From WHSV01 sp050693895 (GTDB taxonomy: Bacteria > Actinomycetota > CADDZG01 > WHSQ01): 64,000 nucleotides of DNA. Both the position numbers and the translations under genes were made by a program. The stretch is taken from assembly GCA_050693895.1 (NCBI GenBank), contig JBOGWS010000082.1, positions 27,060 through 91,059 of the forward strand, given 5' to 3'. Each line of letters begins with the position of its first letter. Positions within the stretch are counted from its first letter, which is position 1. The notes beneath the pieces are model-generated. The model saw only the letters and a program-made list of their open reading frames with translations, had not been told where the DNA came from and did not search any database. This document shows positions 52,320 through 61,345 of this stretch, piece after piece.

Positions 52320-53292
52320 GAGCGGTCTTTCGGCGAGGTCTCAGTGCGCCGGCCACCGCCGGAAGACCCAGCCGTCGCTCTCGCAGCGCCCAACGCATGT
52401 GCCGTAGGTCCCCCGCCAGCCACCGATAGAAGACACCAGCCGGAGCGCGCACCGGGGTGACCCGCTTGCCCGAGAGGAGATCGCACCAGATACCCGCCAG
52501 ATTCACCCCCGCGGCCAGAGCCAGAGTTTGGAGGCCGTAGGGACGAGGATGGACGTCCATGAGATGAGGACCGAGGAGCTGCACGTGAAATACACCCTCG
52601 TAGCCCTCCAGCAACGCAACGATGCGATCCTCGAGCTCGGTATCGGGTGACGTCGTAACCACCGCGGAGGCCTGCCCACACTCGGGCGGCCAGATCCTGA
52701 GCCAGCGCTGATGCACGGCGGCAACCAGGCCCCCCTTCCACATGACTCCCCCAACCGTGCGAATCGACTCGTCGATGAAGGGCTGCACCAGCAGGGGGGC
52801 CTCGGCAAGCGCAGCTTTTCTGACCTGAGGCGCCGACTCCACCCGAAAGGCTCTTCGGTCTCTTATGACCGGTTTGATGACTATCGGATAGTCAAGCTCA
52901 TCGGCCCCATCCATGAGCTGTGAAGGCGAATCGAAGGTCCTCGTGCTAAGCGCGGGGAATCCGGCCGCCTCACTCCTCTGCGCGAGCTCCTGCTTGTCGA
53001 GCAGGTGACCTACCGGCCGACCAAGCTTCAGGAGCGCCTCGTCGTTGACCGGCAAACAAGTCAGGTATTGGTGCCTGCTCAGCTCGGCCCGAACCGCCTC
53101 CGCATACCCAGGGGCCGAGACCTGTGGAACCCCTACGACGCGTACACAATGACGCGACGCAGCGGCGATGGACCTGCCTTGGCCCACGGTGAGGACCGGG
53201 TCGTAGCCTCCGGCCGCCAGCGCCCGGACCGTGGTGAGCGCGATCCGCCCCTGATCGCCCGTTACGAGAACGGCGGTCGAACTGTTCGTCAT
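52225..53292 (-). CDS. ATP-grasp family ligase
   Basis: The 355-residue protein looks like an ATP-grasp enzyme. It has an N-terminal Rossmann-like part (VLVTGDQGRIALTTVRALA), VNDEALLKLG, the ATP-binding lysine region DYPIVIKPVIRDRRAFRV, then LLVQPFIDESIRTVGGVMW, and the metal-binding end MDVHPRPYG in place of the usual acidic-Asn motif. Such enzymes join a carboxylate to an amine or thiol through an acyl-phosphate. It lies eight bases after the thymidylate-kinase-like gene. In a glycan cluster it might attach amino acids to a sugar carboxylate; this is speculation. Confidence 0.75.
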   Translation of the reverse strand: MTNSSTAVLVTGDQGRIALTTVRALAAGGYDPVLTVGQGRSIAAASRHCVRVVGVPQVSAPGYAEAVRAELSRHQYLTCLPVNDEALLKLGRPVGHLLDKQELAQRSEAAGFPALSTRTFDSPSQLMDGADELDYPIVIKPVIRDRRAFRVESAPQVRKAALAEAPLLVQPFIDESIRTVGGVMWKGGLVAAVHQRWLRIWPPECGQASAVVTTSPDTELEDRIVALLEGYEGVFHVQLLGPHLMDVHPRPYGLQTLALAAGVNLAGIWCDLLSGKRVTPVRAPAGVFYRWLAGDLRHMRWALRERRLGLPAVAGALRPRRKTAHGTESLRDPGPTLARIRFHLDRTRLARSPRA

Positions 53293-53300
53293 CCTTATTG

Positions 53301-54038
53301 CTATCGGGTCGCCCGAGGAGAAACGGATTCAAGCGCTCGGAGTTGCTCACGAACCTGTTCGACCAAAGCCTCCATCGGCGAAGCGGCATCGAGGAAGACC
53401 GCTCGCTGGTCGGGCGGCAAGACCCGGTGCCAAGCGGTCATCTGCCTGGTGAGCTCCGCCGACGAGAGCTGCGGTTTGCGGGCCCGGATCACCTCCGGGT
53501 CGGCCTCGAGGACGAGAACCACGTCAGCTCGTGGAATAAGCCTGCCGAGCATCTGGAAGGGGCGCCCCGAGCGGAGCCGGTAACGACGCGGGTCGACGGC
53601 ATGGTCCCACCACCCCCGCTCGAATACCACCCACCCACCCCTTCGGACGTGCGGCGCCACCCGGACGGCCCACCCGAGAAGGAAGTCGGCGTAGAGATAC
53701 GAGGTCTTGACGACGGTGAGGCCCCGGGCATAGGCCCGCGGGTAGACGCGAGGGCTCGAGGCATCCGGAGAATTCCCGGCACCAAGACGACGGGCGCGTG
53801 CCTTCTCTCGGTTCCGGCGGGGAAGCAGCCGAGGAAAGCGGATATGAAGCACCCGGTCGCCATCCAGGACCTCGGAGATCAGCCGTGCGCACAGCGTCGT
53901 CTTTCCGGCACCGTCGGGGCCTCCGACGATGATCACTCCGCCGCCTCCAAGGGAATCCGGGGGGCCGGAGGAGGTCCTGTGGGGCCCTGCTTCGTTCCGG
54001 TCAGGCCTCATTCTGGTTGACTTCAATTCGTCCTTCAC
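53301..54038 (-). CDS. Thymidylate-kinase-like P-loop kinase
   Basis: The 245-residue protein has Walker A GGPDGAGKTTL (39-49), a DRY-like ERGWWDHAVDPRRYR segment typical of the thymidylate kinase fold, and VVLVLEADPEVIRARK. It is longer at the N-terminus and lacks clear thymidine-specific residues, so it may phosphorylate another small molecule. The start GTG 54038 is uncertain; ATG 54011 is in frame. Such kinase-like genes occur in some actinobacterial polysaccharide clusters with an unknown role. It is divergent from the nucleotidyltransferase-like gene. Confidence 0.7.
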   Translation of the reverse strand: MKDELKSTRMRPDRNEAGPHRTSSGPPDSLGGGGVIIVGGPDGAGKTTLCARLISEVLDGDRVLHIRFPRLLPRRNREKARARRLGAGNSPDASSPRVYPRAYARGLTVVKTSYLYADFLLGWAVRVAPHVRRGGWVVFERGWWDHAVDPRRYRLRSGRPFQMLGRLIPRADVVLVLEADPEVIRARKPQLSSAELTRQMTAWHRVLPPDQRAVFLDAASPMEALVEQVREQLRALESVSPRATR

Positions 54039-54233
54039 TCATTTCTCTCGTCGCCTCCCAGCAGTTGGTAAAGGCTATATACCGCCTCGAGCGAAAACAA
54101 CGGGGGTCGACTTCCGATCGAGGAGCGGAGCGAACCGGGTCCTGAATCACAACCGAGGCGAATAACGTAGTCCTCGTCAGTGCACTGGCGACACCATCGA
54201 CGGCACTTCGTCTTCTCGAGAAGGGTTAGACAA

Positions 54234-55037
54234 TTGACTCTCGACAGGTCCGATCTGTGGAGCTCGCTCCTGATCAGGTTCACTCGTGCATCGCCGGCTT
54301 GGGCGGTATCCGGCAACGTGGATGAGGGCCTTGCCGGGGAGGGCGACGTCGATCTCGTTGCTCGGCCGGCCGATTGGATCGCGGTCGAGCAAGAGTTTCG
54401 CCGCTGGGCGGAAGGCAACGGCTTCGAGCCGGTCATCTCCTGTCCTCACCGGCCGGGGGTCCTGCTGCTCGTCGCAGTGGGTGACCCCAGCACCCCCGTG
54501 TACAAGCTGGAGGTCCTTGGCTACCGGCATTTCCGGGGGGCTCGCATTTACTCGGCCGAGGATCTGGTGCCGGCCATGGAGATGGATCCACGGGGGTGGA
54601 GACGCCTCCGCCCGGGGGCGGGCGCCTTGATCAAACTGGTGCCCAACGGAGTGACGTGGACGGGCGGCCTGAAATGGACGGGTCCAAAGGCCGCACGAGT
54701 CCTTCGGCTCCTCCACCAAGACCCCGAGGGCGTTCACCTCGGGGCGCGGGCCTTTGGGTCCGTGGGGGGGCTGGTCGAGACGGCGGCCCGCACCGCGGGC
54801 GCGGGGCGCTGGCCGCGTGCACGCATGCTCGCACTCGAGGGCTGGGCTCTGACCAGGGGTTTGGCGAGTCCCGCGCACACCCTTTCGAGACTTCGTTATC
54901 GGTTTAGTCCAGCAGGACGCTGCGAGCTACCGCTCGCCCTTAGGCGGAGAGGGCTGGTCGTGAACGACGTCGCACAATTGCGAAACCTGGCCGAGAGTCA
55001 CGAGGGGGTCTCGGGACGAATCCTTCGTTGGAAGTAA
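54234..55037 (+). CDS. Nucleotidyltransferase-fold-like protein of unknown role
   Basis: The 267-residue protein has a segment VSGNVDEGLAGEGDVDLVAR, where the pattern G-(E)-GDVDLV recalls the metal-binding GS/DxD motif of nucleotidyltransferases, though a canonical GS is missing. The C-terminal half is helical and basic. The start is uncertain: TTG 54234 follows GAAGG with nine-base spacing; GTG 54180 is an alternative. It is divergent from the ATP-grasp/kinase pair and convergent with ilvC. Family assignment is tentative. Confidence 0.5.
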   Translation: MTLDRSDLWSSLLIRFTRASPAWAVSGNVDEGLAGEGDVDLVARPADWIAVEQEFRRWAEGNGFEPVISCPHRPGVLLLVAVGDPSTPVYKLEVLGYRHFRGARIYSAEDLVPAMEMDPRGWRRLRPGAGALIKLVPNGVTWTGGLKWTGPKAARVLRLLHQDPEGVHLGARAFGSVGGLVETAARTAGAGRWPRARMLALEGWALTRGLASPAHTLSRLRYRFSPAGRCELPLALRRRGLVVNDVAQLRNLAESHEGVSGRILRWK

Positions 55038-55058
55038 CCGCCGGCCCTCGATTGGGCG

Positions 55059-56045
55059 CTAATTCGGCATCATTTCTCTGAGCCGCCGGCCGACTTCCTC
55101 GATTCGATGCTCGGCATCGTTGCGGCGCTCGGCCTCCAGCACCGGCGCACCGGCCCGGCTCTCCGCGGACCATTCCTCCGCGAAGGAACCGGAGCGTATG
55201 TCCTCGAGGATCTCCGTCATCACGCCCTGTACCTCCGGCCCGATCACTCTCTTCCCGCGCGTGAGGCTCCCGTACTTGGCCGTGTCGGAGATCGCGTCGC
55301 GCATGCCGCTGATCCCGAACCGCTGAATGAGGTCGACGATCAGCTTCATCTCGTGCAGGCACTCGAAGTAGGCGGTCTCCTCCTGATATCCGGCTCGAAC
55401 CAAGACGTCGAAGCCCGATTTGATCAACGCGGACACTCCCCCGGCGAGCACAGCCTGCTCGCCGAAGAGGTCGGTTTCAGTCTCCTCTGCGAAGGTGGTC
55501 TCGATTACCCCCGCAAGCATGCACCCAAGTCCTTTGGCATAGGCGAAGGCGCGCTCCCTGCCTCCTCCCGTTGAGTCCTGGTGCACGGCGACGACCGCCG
55601 GTGCTCCCCGCCCGGCCTCGAAGGCCTCTCGGAGCATGGGGCCTGGGGCCTTGGGGCCGACCAACACCACGTCGCTGTCGTCCGGCGGTTCGATTGCGCC
55701 GTAGTGAATGTTGAAGCCGTGCGCGAAGAGCAGGCAAACTCCGGGCTCGAGGACCGGAAGGATCGACTCCTTGTAAACGTCGGCCTGGTGCTGGTCGGGA
55801 AGCATCAGAGCGACGAGATCCGCGCCCGAGCAGGCCTCTCGAACCGAGGCGACTGCGAGGCCCTCCCGCTCGGCGCGTTCGCGCGACGCCGACTCCGGGC
55901 GCAAACCAACAACGACCTCGAGGCCCGAGTCATTGAGATTCAGGGCGTGCGCTCGACCCTGAGATCCGTATCCGAGGATCGCGATCCGTCGCCCTTCCAG
56001 CGGTTCGAGGGAGGCGTCATCTTCGTAGTAGATCTCGGCAGCCAT
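55059..56045 (-). CDS. ilvC: Ketol-acid reductoisomerase (IlvC), divergent orphan copy
   Basis: This enzyme makes 2,3-dihydroxy-isovalerate or -methylvalerate in branched-chain amino acid synthesis. The 328-residue protein shows GYGSQGRAHALNL, HGFNIHYG, the catalytic GVIETTFAEETETDLFGEQA and GYQEETAYFECLHEMKLIVD. Small deviations (PKAPGP instead of PKGPG, a Cys-Met before AGVIETTF) suggest a diverged paralogue. ATG 56045 follows AAGGAG. No ilvB, ilvN or ilvD is near; its neighbours are an aldo/keto reductase and glycan genes, so a specialised role is possible. Confidence 0.88.
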   Translation of the reverse strand: MAAEIYYEDDASLEPLEGRRIAILGYGSQGRAHALNLNDSGLEVVVGLRPESASRERAEREGLAVASVREACSGADLVALMLPDQHQADVYKESILPVLEPGVCLLFAHGFNIHYGAIEPPDDSDVVLVGPKAPGPMLREAFEAGRGAPAVVAVHQDSTGGGRERAFAYAKGLGCMLAGVIETTFAEETETDLFGEQAVLAGGVSALIKSGFDVLVRAGYQEETAYFECLHEMKLIVDLIQRFGISGMRDAISDTAKYGSLTRGKRVIGPEVQGVMTEILEDIRSGSFAEEWSAESRAGAPVLEAERRNDAEHRIEEVGRRLREMMPN

Positions 56046-56103
56046 TGAATCGTCTCCTTGGTCGATCGCGTTCCGGCGCTGTGAAGGATAAGGTTTGCCG
56101 CTC

Positions 56104-57084
56104 ATGGAGAAGAGAAAGCTTGGCTCCGATGGTCCCGAAATCACAATCCTTGGTTTCGGCTCATGGGCTGTGGGAGGTCCCTACAAGTTCGGCTGGGGGC
56201 CGACCGACGACGAGGAATCCATAGCGGCGATACATCATGCCCTCGATGCGGGCATCAATTGGATCGACACCGCCGCCGTCTACGGCCTGGGTCACTCCGA
56301 GGAGGTCGTCGGCCGAGCCCTCAGGAAGCGTCGGACCGCCGACGACGTCCTCGTGTTCACCAAGTGCGGCGGCTTCTTCAGAGAGGACTTGAGCAAGGTC
56401 GTTTACGACCTGAGACCGGAATCCATTTCGAAGGAGTGCGAGCAGAGCCTGGCCAGGCTCGGGCTGGAGACGATCGACCTCTATCAGATCCACTGGCCCG
56501 ACAATTCAACCGGCACTCAGATCGAGGATTCCTGGGCGACGATGAATCGACTCGTTGAGCAGGGCAAGGTGCGTTGGATCGGAGTCTCGAACTTCGATAT
56601 CGAGCTACTCGACCGCTGCGAGGACGTCAGTCACGTCACCTCTCTGCAACCCCCGTTGAGCCTCGTCAAGAGGCAAGCGCGCAACGACGTCATCCCTTGG
56701 GCGGCCGAACACGGAACCGGTGTTCTTGCCTACTCCTCGATGGCCTCGGGGCTCCTGACGGGTAAGTACGACCACGAGCGCTTCGCAAACCTGGCGTCGG
56801 ACGACTGGCGTCGCAACTCTGCGGCATACCAGGAGCCCGAGCTGTCTCGAATTCTGAATCTCGTCGAGTGCATGAGGCCGGTGGCAGAAGCCCTTGAAAC
56901 GACGCTTCCAAACCTGGCGGTTGCCTGGGCCCTGACCGTGCCCGGCGTGACGGCTGCGATCGTGGGGGCCCGCAGACCCGACCAGGTCGACGGGTGGATC
57001 GACGCCGCGACGCTGCGTCTCGAATCGTCCGCGCTCGAGCAACTCGAGCGGTGTGTTTCCCTCAGCGGTGCGGGACAGGGCTAG
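56104..57084 (+). CDS. Aldo/keto reductase
   Basis: The 326-residue NADPH-dependent oxidoreductase has the AKR catalytic set: Asp and Tyr in WIDTAAVYGLGHSEE, Lys in LVFTKCG and His in LYQIHWPD, followed by VRWIGVSNF and the coenzyme-binding VPGVTAAIVGARRPDQV. ATG 56104 is 12-15 bases after AAGGATAAGG. It resembles bacterial AKRs acting on sugars or polyols (AKR11-like). It is divergent from ilvC with a 58-bp shared control region. The substrate is unknown. Confidence 0.88.
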   Translation: MEKRKLGSDGPEITILGFGSWAVGGPYKFGWGPTDDEESIAAIHHALDAGINWIDTAAVYGLGHSEEVVGRALRKRRTADDVLVFTKCGGFFREDLSKVVYDLRPESISKECEQSLARLGLETIDLYQIHWPDNSTGTQIEDSWATMNRLVEQGKVRWIGVSNFDIELLDRCEDVSHVTSLQPPLSLVKRQARNDVIPWAAEHGTGVLAYSSMASGLLTGKYDHERFANLASDDWRRNSAAYQEPELSRILNLVECMRPVAEALETTLPNLAVAWALTVPGVTAAIVGARRPDQVDGWIDAATLRLESSALEQLERCVSLSGAGQG

Positions 57085-57983
57085 CTCTTAGCCTGCTTGT
57101 GCTCGCGGACGTCGATGACGCGCTCTTGAGACCCCTCGGGCGGATAATTCGCAGCGGTGACGTGGGATTCGTCAAGCGTCTCGATGGACGCGACACTCGC
57201 ACTGGGGATGAACGAATCCAGTGGGGTGGGAGCGTCGGATCGTCCCTTGGTGTCGAAGGCCCCGACGGGCCTGAGACGGAGAACCTCTTCTTCCTCCTCC
57301 GGCCCGGGTGGAGAAGGCTCCATCCATCCCTCGACAACGCGTCCCGAGGCGAGTCGAACGCGAACCAAACTCTGGACCTCTTGCTCCGGCTTGCGGGCTA
57401 CCCTCCCGAATCGCTCCTTGAGTCGAACGCGGTCCGTGAGTCGAAGGCGCTCCTTGAGTCGAACGCCCTCCTTCAGCTCAAAGCGTTCCTTGAGCCGAAA
57501 GAGCCCCGGGAGCCCAGGGCCTGCGACTCTCGCTCCGAAGGTCGCGCGAAGGTTCGGAATGCTCGCTCCGCGCGCGATCAGAAAGGCGACCACCGCAGCC
57601 ATGTGCAGGAGGATCAGAGTGGCGACATCGAGATAGGTCACGACACGCAGCAAGGCGCCGTCCCCGGGGGCTGGATGCAACGGCTGTGCCCGGCTGATTC
57701 CCCGCCCATCGAACTCCGCTCGTTGAGGCTGATCGGATGAATCCACGGTGATGCTGGCCCGGCCGTCTTCGAGGTCGTAGCGCTCCTCACCCTGAGAGGA
57801 GCTGATCACCACGACCCCGCCCACCGGCCAGCCGAACAGCGCGTCGACCGCCTTGACCGTGGCATCCGCTTCCGCAGAGGCTGCCTGGGCGCCCATCGCG
57901 CTGGAGGACGGGCCCAGGATGAAGAGCAGGATCAAGACCAACAGCGAGGCCCCGAATGTGGCTTTGCCGGCCGATCCGTACAC
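57081..57983 (-). CDS. Exported membrane protein with hexapeptide repeats, unknown function
   Basis: The 300-residue protein has a signal peptide or N-terminal helix (about 8-28), an outside beta-rich segment (45-95), a second helix (about 112-138) and a cytoplasmic tail. Residues 163-192 repeat a charged hexad (RLKERF, ELKEGV, RLKERL, RLTDRV, RLKERF), probably a helix rich in alternating charges. No family is recognised. The final four bases overlap the convergent aldo/keto reductase gene. It lies 123 bp downstream of the GT4 gene on the same strand. Confidence 0.6.
   Translation of the reverse strand: MYGSAGKATFGASLLVLILLFILGPSSSAMGAQAASAEADATVKAVDALFGWPVGGVVVISSSQGEERYDLEDGRASITVDSSDQPQRAEFDGRGISRAQPLHPAPGDGALLRVVTYLDVATLILLHMAAVVAFLIARGASIPNLRATFGARVAGPGLPGLFRLKERFELKEGVRLKERLRLTDRVRLKERFGRVARKPEQEVQSLVRVRLASGRVVEGWMEPSPPGPEEEEEVLRLRPVGAFDTKGRSDAPTPLDSFIPSASVASIETLDESHVTAANYPPEGSQERVIDVREHKQAKS
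57416..57505. repeat. Five tandem 18-bp repeats within a gene
   Basis: Five 18-bp units (57416-57433, 57434-57451, 57452-57469, 57470-57487, 57488-57505) with the core CCTTGAGTCGAA encode the six-residue hexads of the exported protein. The unit is a multiple of three, so copy-number change would keep the frame. Confidence 0.85.
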
Positions 57984-58106
57984 GGATCGTCGTAACGACA
58001 GGTTTCCCTGAATTTTGAGCCCGCCCCCTCAAAGCAGATTGAGAAATCAGTGCCATTACTTGTTCACAGGAACTTCAAGTACTAGAAGCTTAAGACAAAT
58101 GAAGCA

Positions 58107-59264
58107 TCAGGAAGCACCGGAGCGAACTAAAACTTTCTCGTAGGTTGCCTCGAGCCGCGCAAGGTGGGCCTCGGGCCGGAATTCTTTTCGAGCTCTCCTT
58201 GATGCCTCTCGACCCAGTTCCCGGCACCGATCGTCGTTGGTCGACAGTTCGCGGAGGGAAGCGGCGAGCGCAGCGACGTCGCCCACAGGACAAACGAGGC
58301 CCTCTCCGTTTTGGACCAACTCCACCAGGCCACCCGTGGCCGTGACGAGGAGCGGTTTCCCGACGGCCATTGCCTCCAGTGCAGCCAAAGGAGCGTTTTC
58401 GTCCCACGAGGAAGGAAGTACTGCAAACCGCGCGTCACGCAAGGTGGTCAACACCTCCGGCCGACCCAAGCGCCCGAGGAATTTCGTATTCCGAAGCTCC
58501 AGCCGGCCGGCGAGCGCCTGCAGGTCATCAAGAATGGGCCCGTCGCCGACGATCTTGAAAGGTGGGTCTCCGGCGTCTTTCAGAGCTCGGAGGAGAAAGT
58601 CGATCCCCTTCTCGGACGAGATCCGCCCTAGATAAAGACCATATGAACCGGCCTCGACCGGTTCCTCGTGGACGGAGGTGAAATTCCTGACTACCTCCAC
58701 CCTGGAAGGCTCGAATCCCCATTCCAGCATCCGATTTCTTACGAACTCGCTCGGCGTGATGTAGAGACTCACCTTGCGATCGAGACGCAGAAGGAAGCGG
58801 TGGGCCCAAAGAGCCGTCGCGTACCCCGCCGCCTGGCCACGGTCCGGAAAGCATCGGTGGACGACCGCGTTGTGATAGAGCCCCTTTTCGCATCGTCTGC
58901 AAGACTCACCCTCGGTAAACATGTAGCCGTTGGGACAGCGCAATCGGAAGTTGTGCACCGTCATGACGAGAGGTATGGATCTCTTGCTGGCAACCAGGTG
59001 TACCGACGGTCCAAACGATGGATAGGCGTTGTGCAGGTGAATGAGATCGGGTTGAAAATCTCGGACGGTGGAGTCCACATCGTCATTCGAGTGGCGTGAG
59101 AAGGTCATGTTTCTGACCGTCGACAGCCCTCCGGGAAGCTCGGCATTATGCCGCGCGAGTAACCGGACGGTGTGACGGTCACTCAAGAGCTCCGTTTGCT
59201 GCTGCACGTAGCCGTCTTCTCCGCCGGGGATACGGTAGAAGCTGTGCGCGATCAGTATCCGCAC
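58107..59264 (-). CDS. GT4-family glycosyltransferase
   Basis: The 385-residue protein is a GT-B fold glycosyltransferase. It shows HSFYRIPGGEDGYVQQQ at the start, LIHLHNAYPSFGPSVHL, GLYLGRISSEKGIDFLLRAL in the middle, FKIVGDGPILDDL and the donor-binding ENAPLAALEAMAVGKPLLVTATGG. Family 4 enzymes use nucleotide sugars and retain the anomeric configuration. It follows a sulfotransferase gene by five bases, so the sugar it adds may be the one sulfated. Acceptor and donor are unknown. Confidence 0.93.
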   Translation of the reverse strand: MRILIAHSFYRIPGGEDGYVQQQTELLSDRHTVRLLARHNAELPGGLSTVRNMTFSRHSNDDVDSTVRDFQPDLIHLHNAYPSFGPSVHLVASKRSIPLVMTVHNFRLRCPNGYMFTEGESCRRCEKGLYHNAVVHRCFPDRGQAAGYATALWAHRFLLRLDRKVSLYITPSEFVRNRMLEWGFEPSRVEVVRNFTSVHEEPVEAGSYGLYLGRISSEKGIDFLLRALKDAGDPPFKIVGDGPILDDLQALAGRLELRNTKFLGRLGRPEVLTTLRDARFAVLPSSWDENAPLAALEAMAVGKPLLVTATGGLVELVQNGEGLVCPVGDVAALAASLRELSTNDDRCRELGREASRRARKEFRPEAHLARLEATYEKVLVRSGAS

Positions 59265-59269
59265 GCCGC

Positions 59270-60283
59270 TTATCCCTCGCGACCCTGATCAGCGCCCGAT
59301 GCACCCCTGGCCGAAGAGCGCGTGCGCAGCGGGTAGTCGTAGCGATGAAGCAGCGGAAGTGCAAGGCTGGTTGCTATTGCACGGTCGGGGAGCGACTGTT
59401 TCCTCGTCCACTCGTCGTCAACTCTGAGGGTCACCGCGCCCGTCGAAAAGCGACTGGGGTTGCCCGAGATGGTGTGGTTCCCCGACAGCCGAACCGTGGT
59501 GTCGTCCTCGAAGGGTAGTCCGGCGGCGTCCTCTCCGACCATGGCGACAATTGCCTCTATCGAGGCGCGCGGGCGAGCAACGAAGTCCTCATAGCGCAGG
59601 AACATGGTCTGAGACGAATCGAGTCTACGCCTCGTCGCCTCGATGGCCAGGTTCCATACCGTCCAACTCGATGTGCTGCCGAAGGGGTTGTGTTGCCGCA
59701 TCTCCGTCGGAGCGCCACGATCGAGGTGAGCTTTTCGGCGTCGCCACGAATAGGACACTGCCCGAGGGTCCCTAACGAGATGGACGAGGTAGGGCGTCAC
59801 ACCCGGCACAAAGCGCAGCAACGCCCCGTCTGACGGTCGCTTTGACGAGTCGATGATTACGCGCGCTCCGGTCACCTGAGCGACGGCGGAGTACACCTCC
59901 CCCAAAACACGCACGTAGGAGTCGAGAGCCTCCCCGTCGGATGGGGGCCTGGAACGTACGAGTTTGAAGGTATGACGGACGCGGACGCTTTGCTCTTGCC
60001 ACCGAACCACCTGAGAGGCCGTCTTCTTATCGATCCCCTTTTGGTCAAGAAGTTCGAGGACCTTGGACCACACCTCGCATTCACTCAACCGCAATCCACA
60101 TCCACATTTCCGGCCCTCGATTAGACCGCGCTCCCACAGGTAGTGGATCTCGCCACCCGAAAAGAATCCGTCGATCTCCCCGAGAATGTTGTCGATGATG
60201 GTGCTGCCGCTGCGCCCCCACCCCGCTATGTATAGAACCTTGGTCTTGGTACTCGTCTGATTCGCTCCCCACTCGTTGTGCAT
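59270..60283 (-). CDS. PAPS-dependent sulfotransferase A
   Basis: The 337-residue protein has the two PAPS-binding motifs: GWGRSGSTIIDNILGEIDG (5'-phosphosulfate loop) and LVHLVRDPRAVSYSWRRR (3'-phosphate loop). The second motif pattern is that of the carbohydrate or Stf0-like sulfotransferases. I chose ATG 60283; a TTG at 60304 is in frame. The gene is divergent from a second, different sulfotransferase and is followed by the GT4 gene five bases away. The likely target is the cluster's glycan or a glycolipid. Confidence 0.88.
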   Translation of the reverse strand: MHNEWGANQTSTKTKVLYIAGWGRSGSTIIDNILGEIDGFFSGGEIHYLWERGLIEGRKCGCGLRLSECEVWSKVLELLDQKGIDKKTASQVVRWQEQSVRVRHTFKLVRSRPPSDGEALDSYVRVLGEVYSAVAQVTGARVIIDSSKRPSDGALLRFVPGVTPYLVHLVRDPRAVSYSWRRRKAHLDRGAPTEMRQHNPFGSTSSWTVWNLAIEATRRRLDSSQTMFLRYEDFVARPRASIEAIVAMVGEDAAGLPFEDDTTVRLSGNHTISGNPSRFSTGAVTLRVDDEWTRKQSLPDRAIATSLALPLLHRYDYPLRTRSSARGASGADQGREG

Positions 60284-60414
60284 GCCGGTGACACCTGTCC
60301 TCAAAGCACTTTAGTCTCGCTTCGAGAGAGCACGGATGTGCTCTCGAGGACGCCTATTATTGTCTGTTCCGGCAGAGGCGGTCGGACAAACAGGTGACCA
60401 CACGAAGGGGTCCC

Positions 60415-61257
60415 GTGTCCAAAATCCCAACCTCGATACGGCGCATACGTTTCAGGGACAGGACCGTCAGGCGCGCCGCGGTCTGGTGGCGCTACAAACG
60501 TGCCGAGCTCAATCCTGAAGATGCCTTTCTGGTGTCATACCCGAGATCGGGGACCACATGGCTTCGATTTCTGATGTTCGAGGCACTGACGGGAAGAAGT
60601 CCCGCCTTCGGCCACATCAAGGAGGCAGTTGCGTCCATCAACAAGCATCATGAAGCGGCAATCGTGCTCGGACGGCACGGACGACTCATTCAGAGTCACG
60701 AAACCTACAGCGGTGGCGACCATCGCACCGTCTATGCGGTCAGGGATGCAAGGAGCGTTGCACTCTCGGAGTATCAGTGGCAGCGGCGGCTCGGCCTTGA
60801 CCCGGGGTCTCTGGACAAGTTCATTGGAGATTTCGTGCGCGGCAGATCCAACCCCTGGGGTGCTTGGGACAAGCACGTGTCCTTCTGGCTTGCAAGTGAG
60901 TCGGCTCGAAACCATCATCTTCACCTCGTCAAATTCGAGGATCTGAGACACGACACACTCGGAACCCTCAGATCTGCGCTGCTATTTCTCGGCGAGCAAC
61001 GCAACGACGACGAGCTTCGGACGGTGATCGAAAACAACGCGGTCGAACAGATGAGAAAGAAAGAGGACGAGGCGAGCCGGCAGGGGTGGCGGACGAGCGC
61101 CAAGCGCGACATACGGTTCGTCAACGAGGGCCGCGTCGGGGGTTGGCGCACTCAGTTGACGGACGCCCAGAGAGAGACCATCGAGACACGGTTCGGGACC
61201 ACTCTCGAGAGACTTGGATACCTTTCAGACCCAGAGGATCGCACCGCCGACTCGTAA
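60415..61257 (+). CDS. Sulfotransferase B (sulfotransferase 1 type)
   Basis: The 280-residue protein has FLVSYPRSGTTWLRFLMFE, the classical sulfotransferase 5' motif, and YAVRDARSVALSEYQW for the 3'-phosphate. A late GRVGGWRTQLTD matches the conserved RKGxxGDWKxxxT-like segment of cytosolic sulfotransferases. GTG 60415 follows GAAGG by six bases; GTG 60394 is an alternative. It differs clearly from the neighbouring sulfotransferase A, suggesting two sulfation positions. It leads a run with the hydroxyacid oxidase and beta-helix genes. Confidence 0.86.
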   Translation: MSKIPTSIRRIRFRDRTVRRAAVWWRYKRAELNPEDAFLVSYPRSGTTWLRFLMFEALTGRSPAFGHIKEAVASINKHHEAAIVLGRHGRLIQSHETYSGGDHRTVYAVRDARSVALSEYQWQRRLGLDPGSLDKFIGDFVRGRSNPWGAWDKHVSFWLASESARNHHLHLVKFEDLRHDTLGTLRSALLFLGEQRNDDELRTVIENNAVEQMRKKEDEASRQGWRTSAKRDIRFVNEGRVGGWRTQLTDAQRETIETRFGTTLERLGYLSDPEDRTADS

Positions 61258-61345
61258 CGCTCCGCTGCCTGCGGCCCGAGGGGAGATTCTGAGATAGCTT
61301 TTCTCACCGACATGTGCGAGCCAGGCGAGGGAGGGGAGAAACTTC

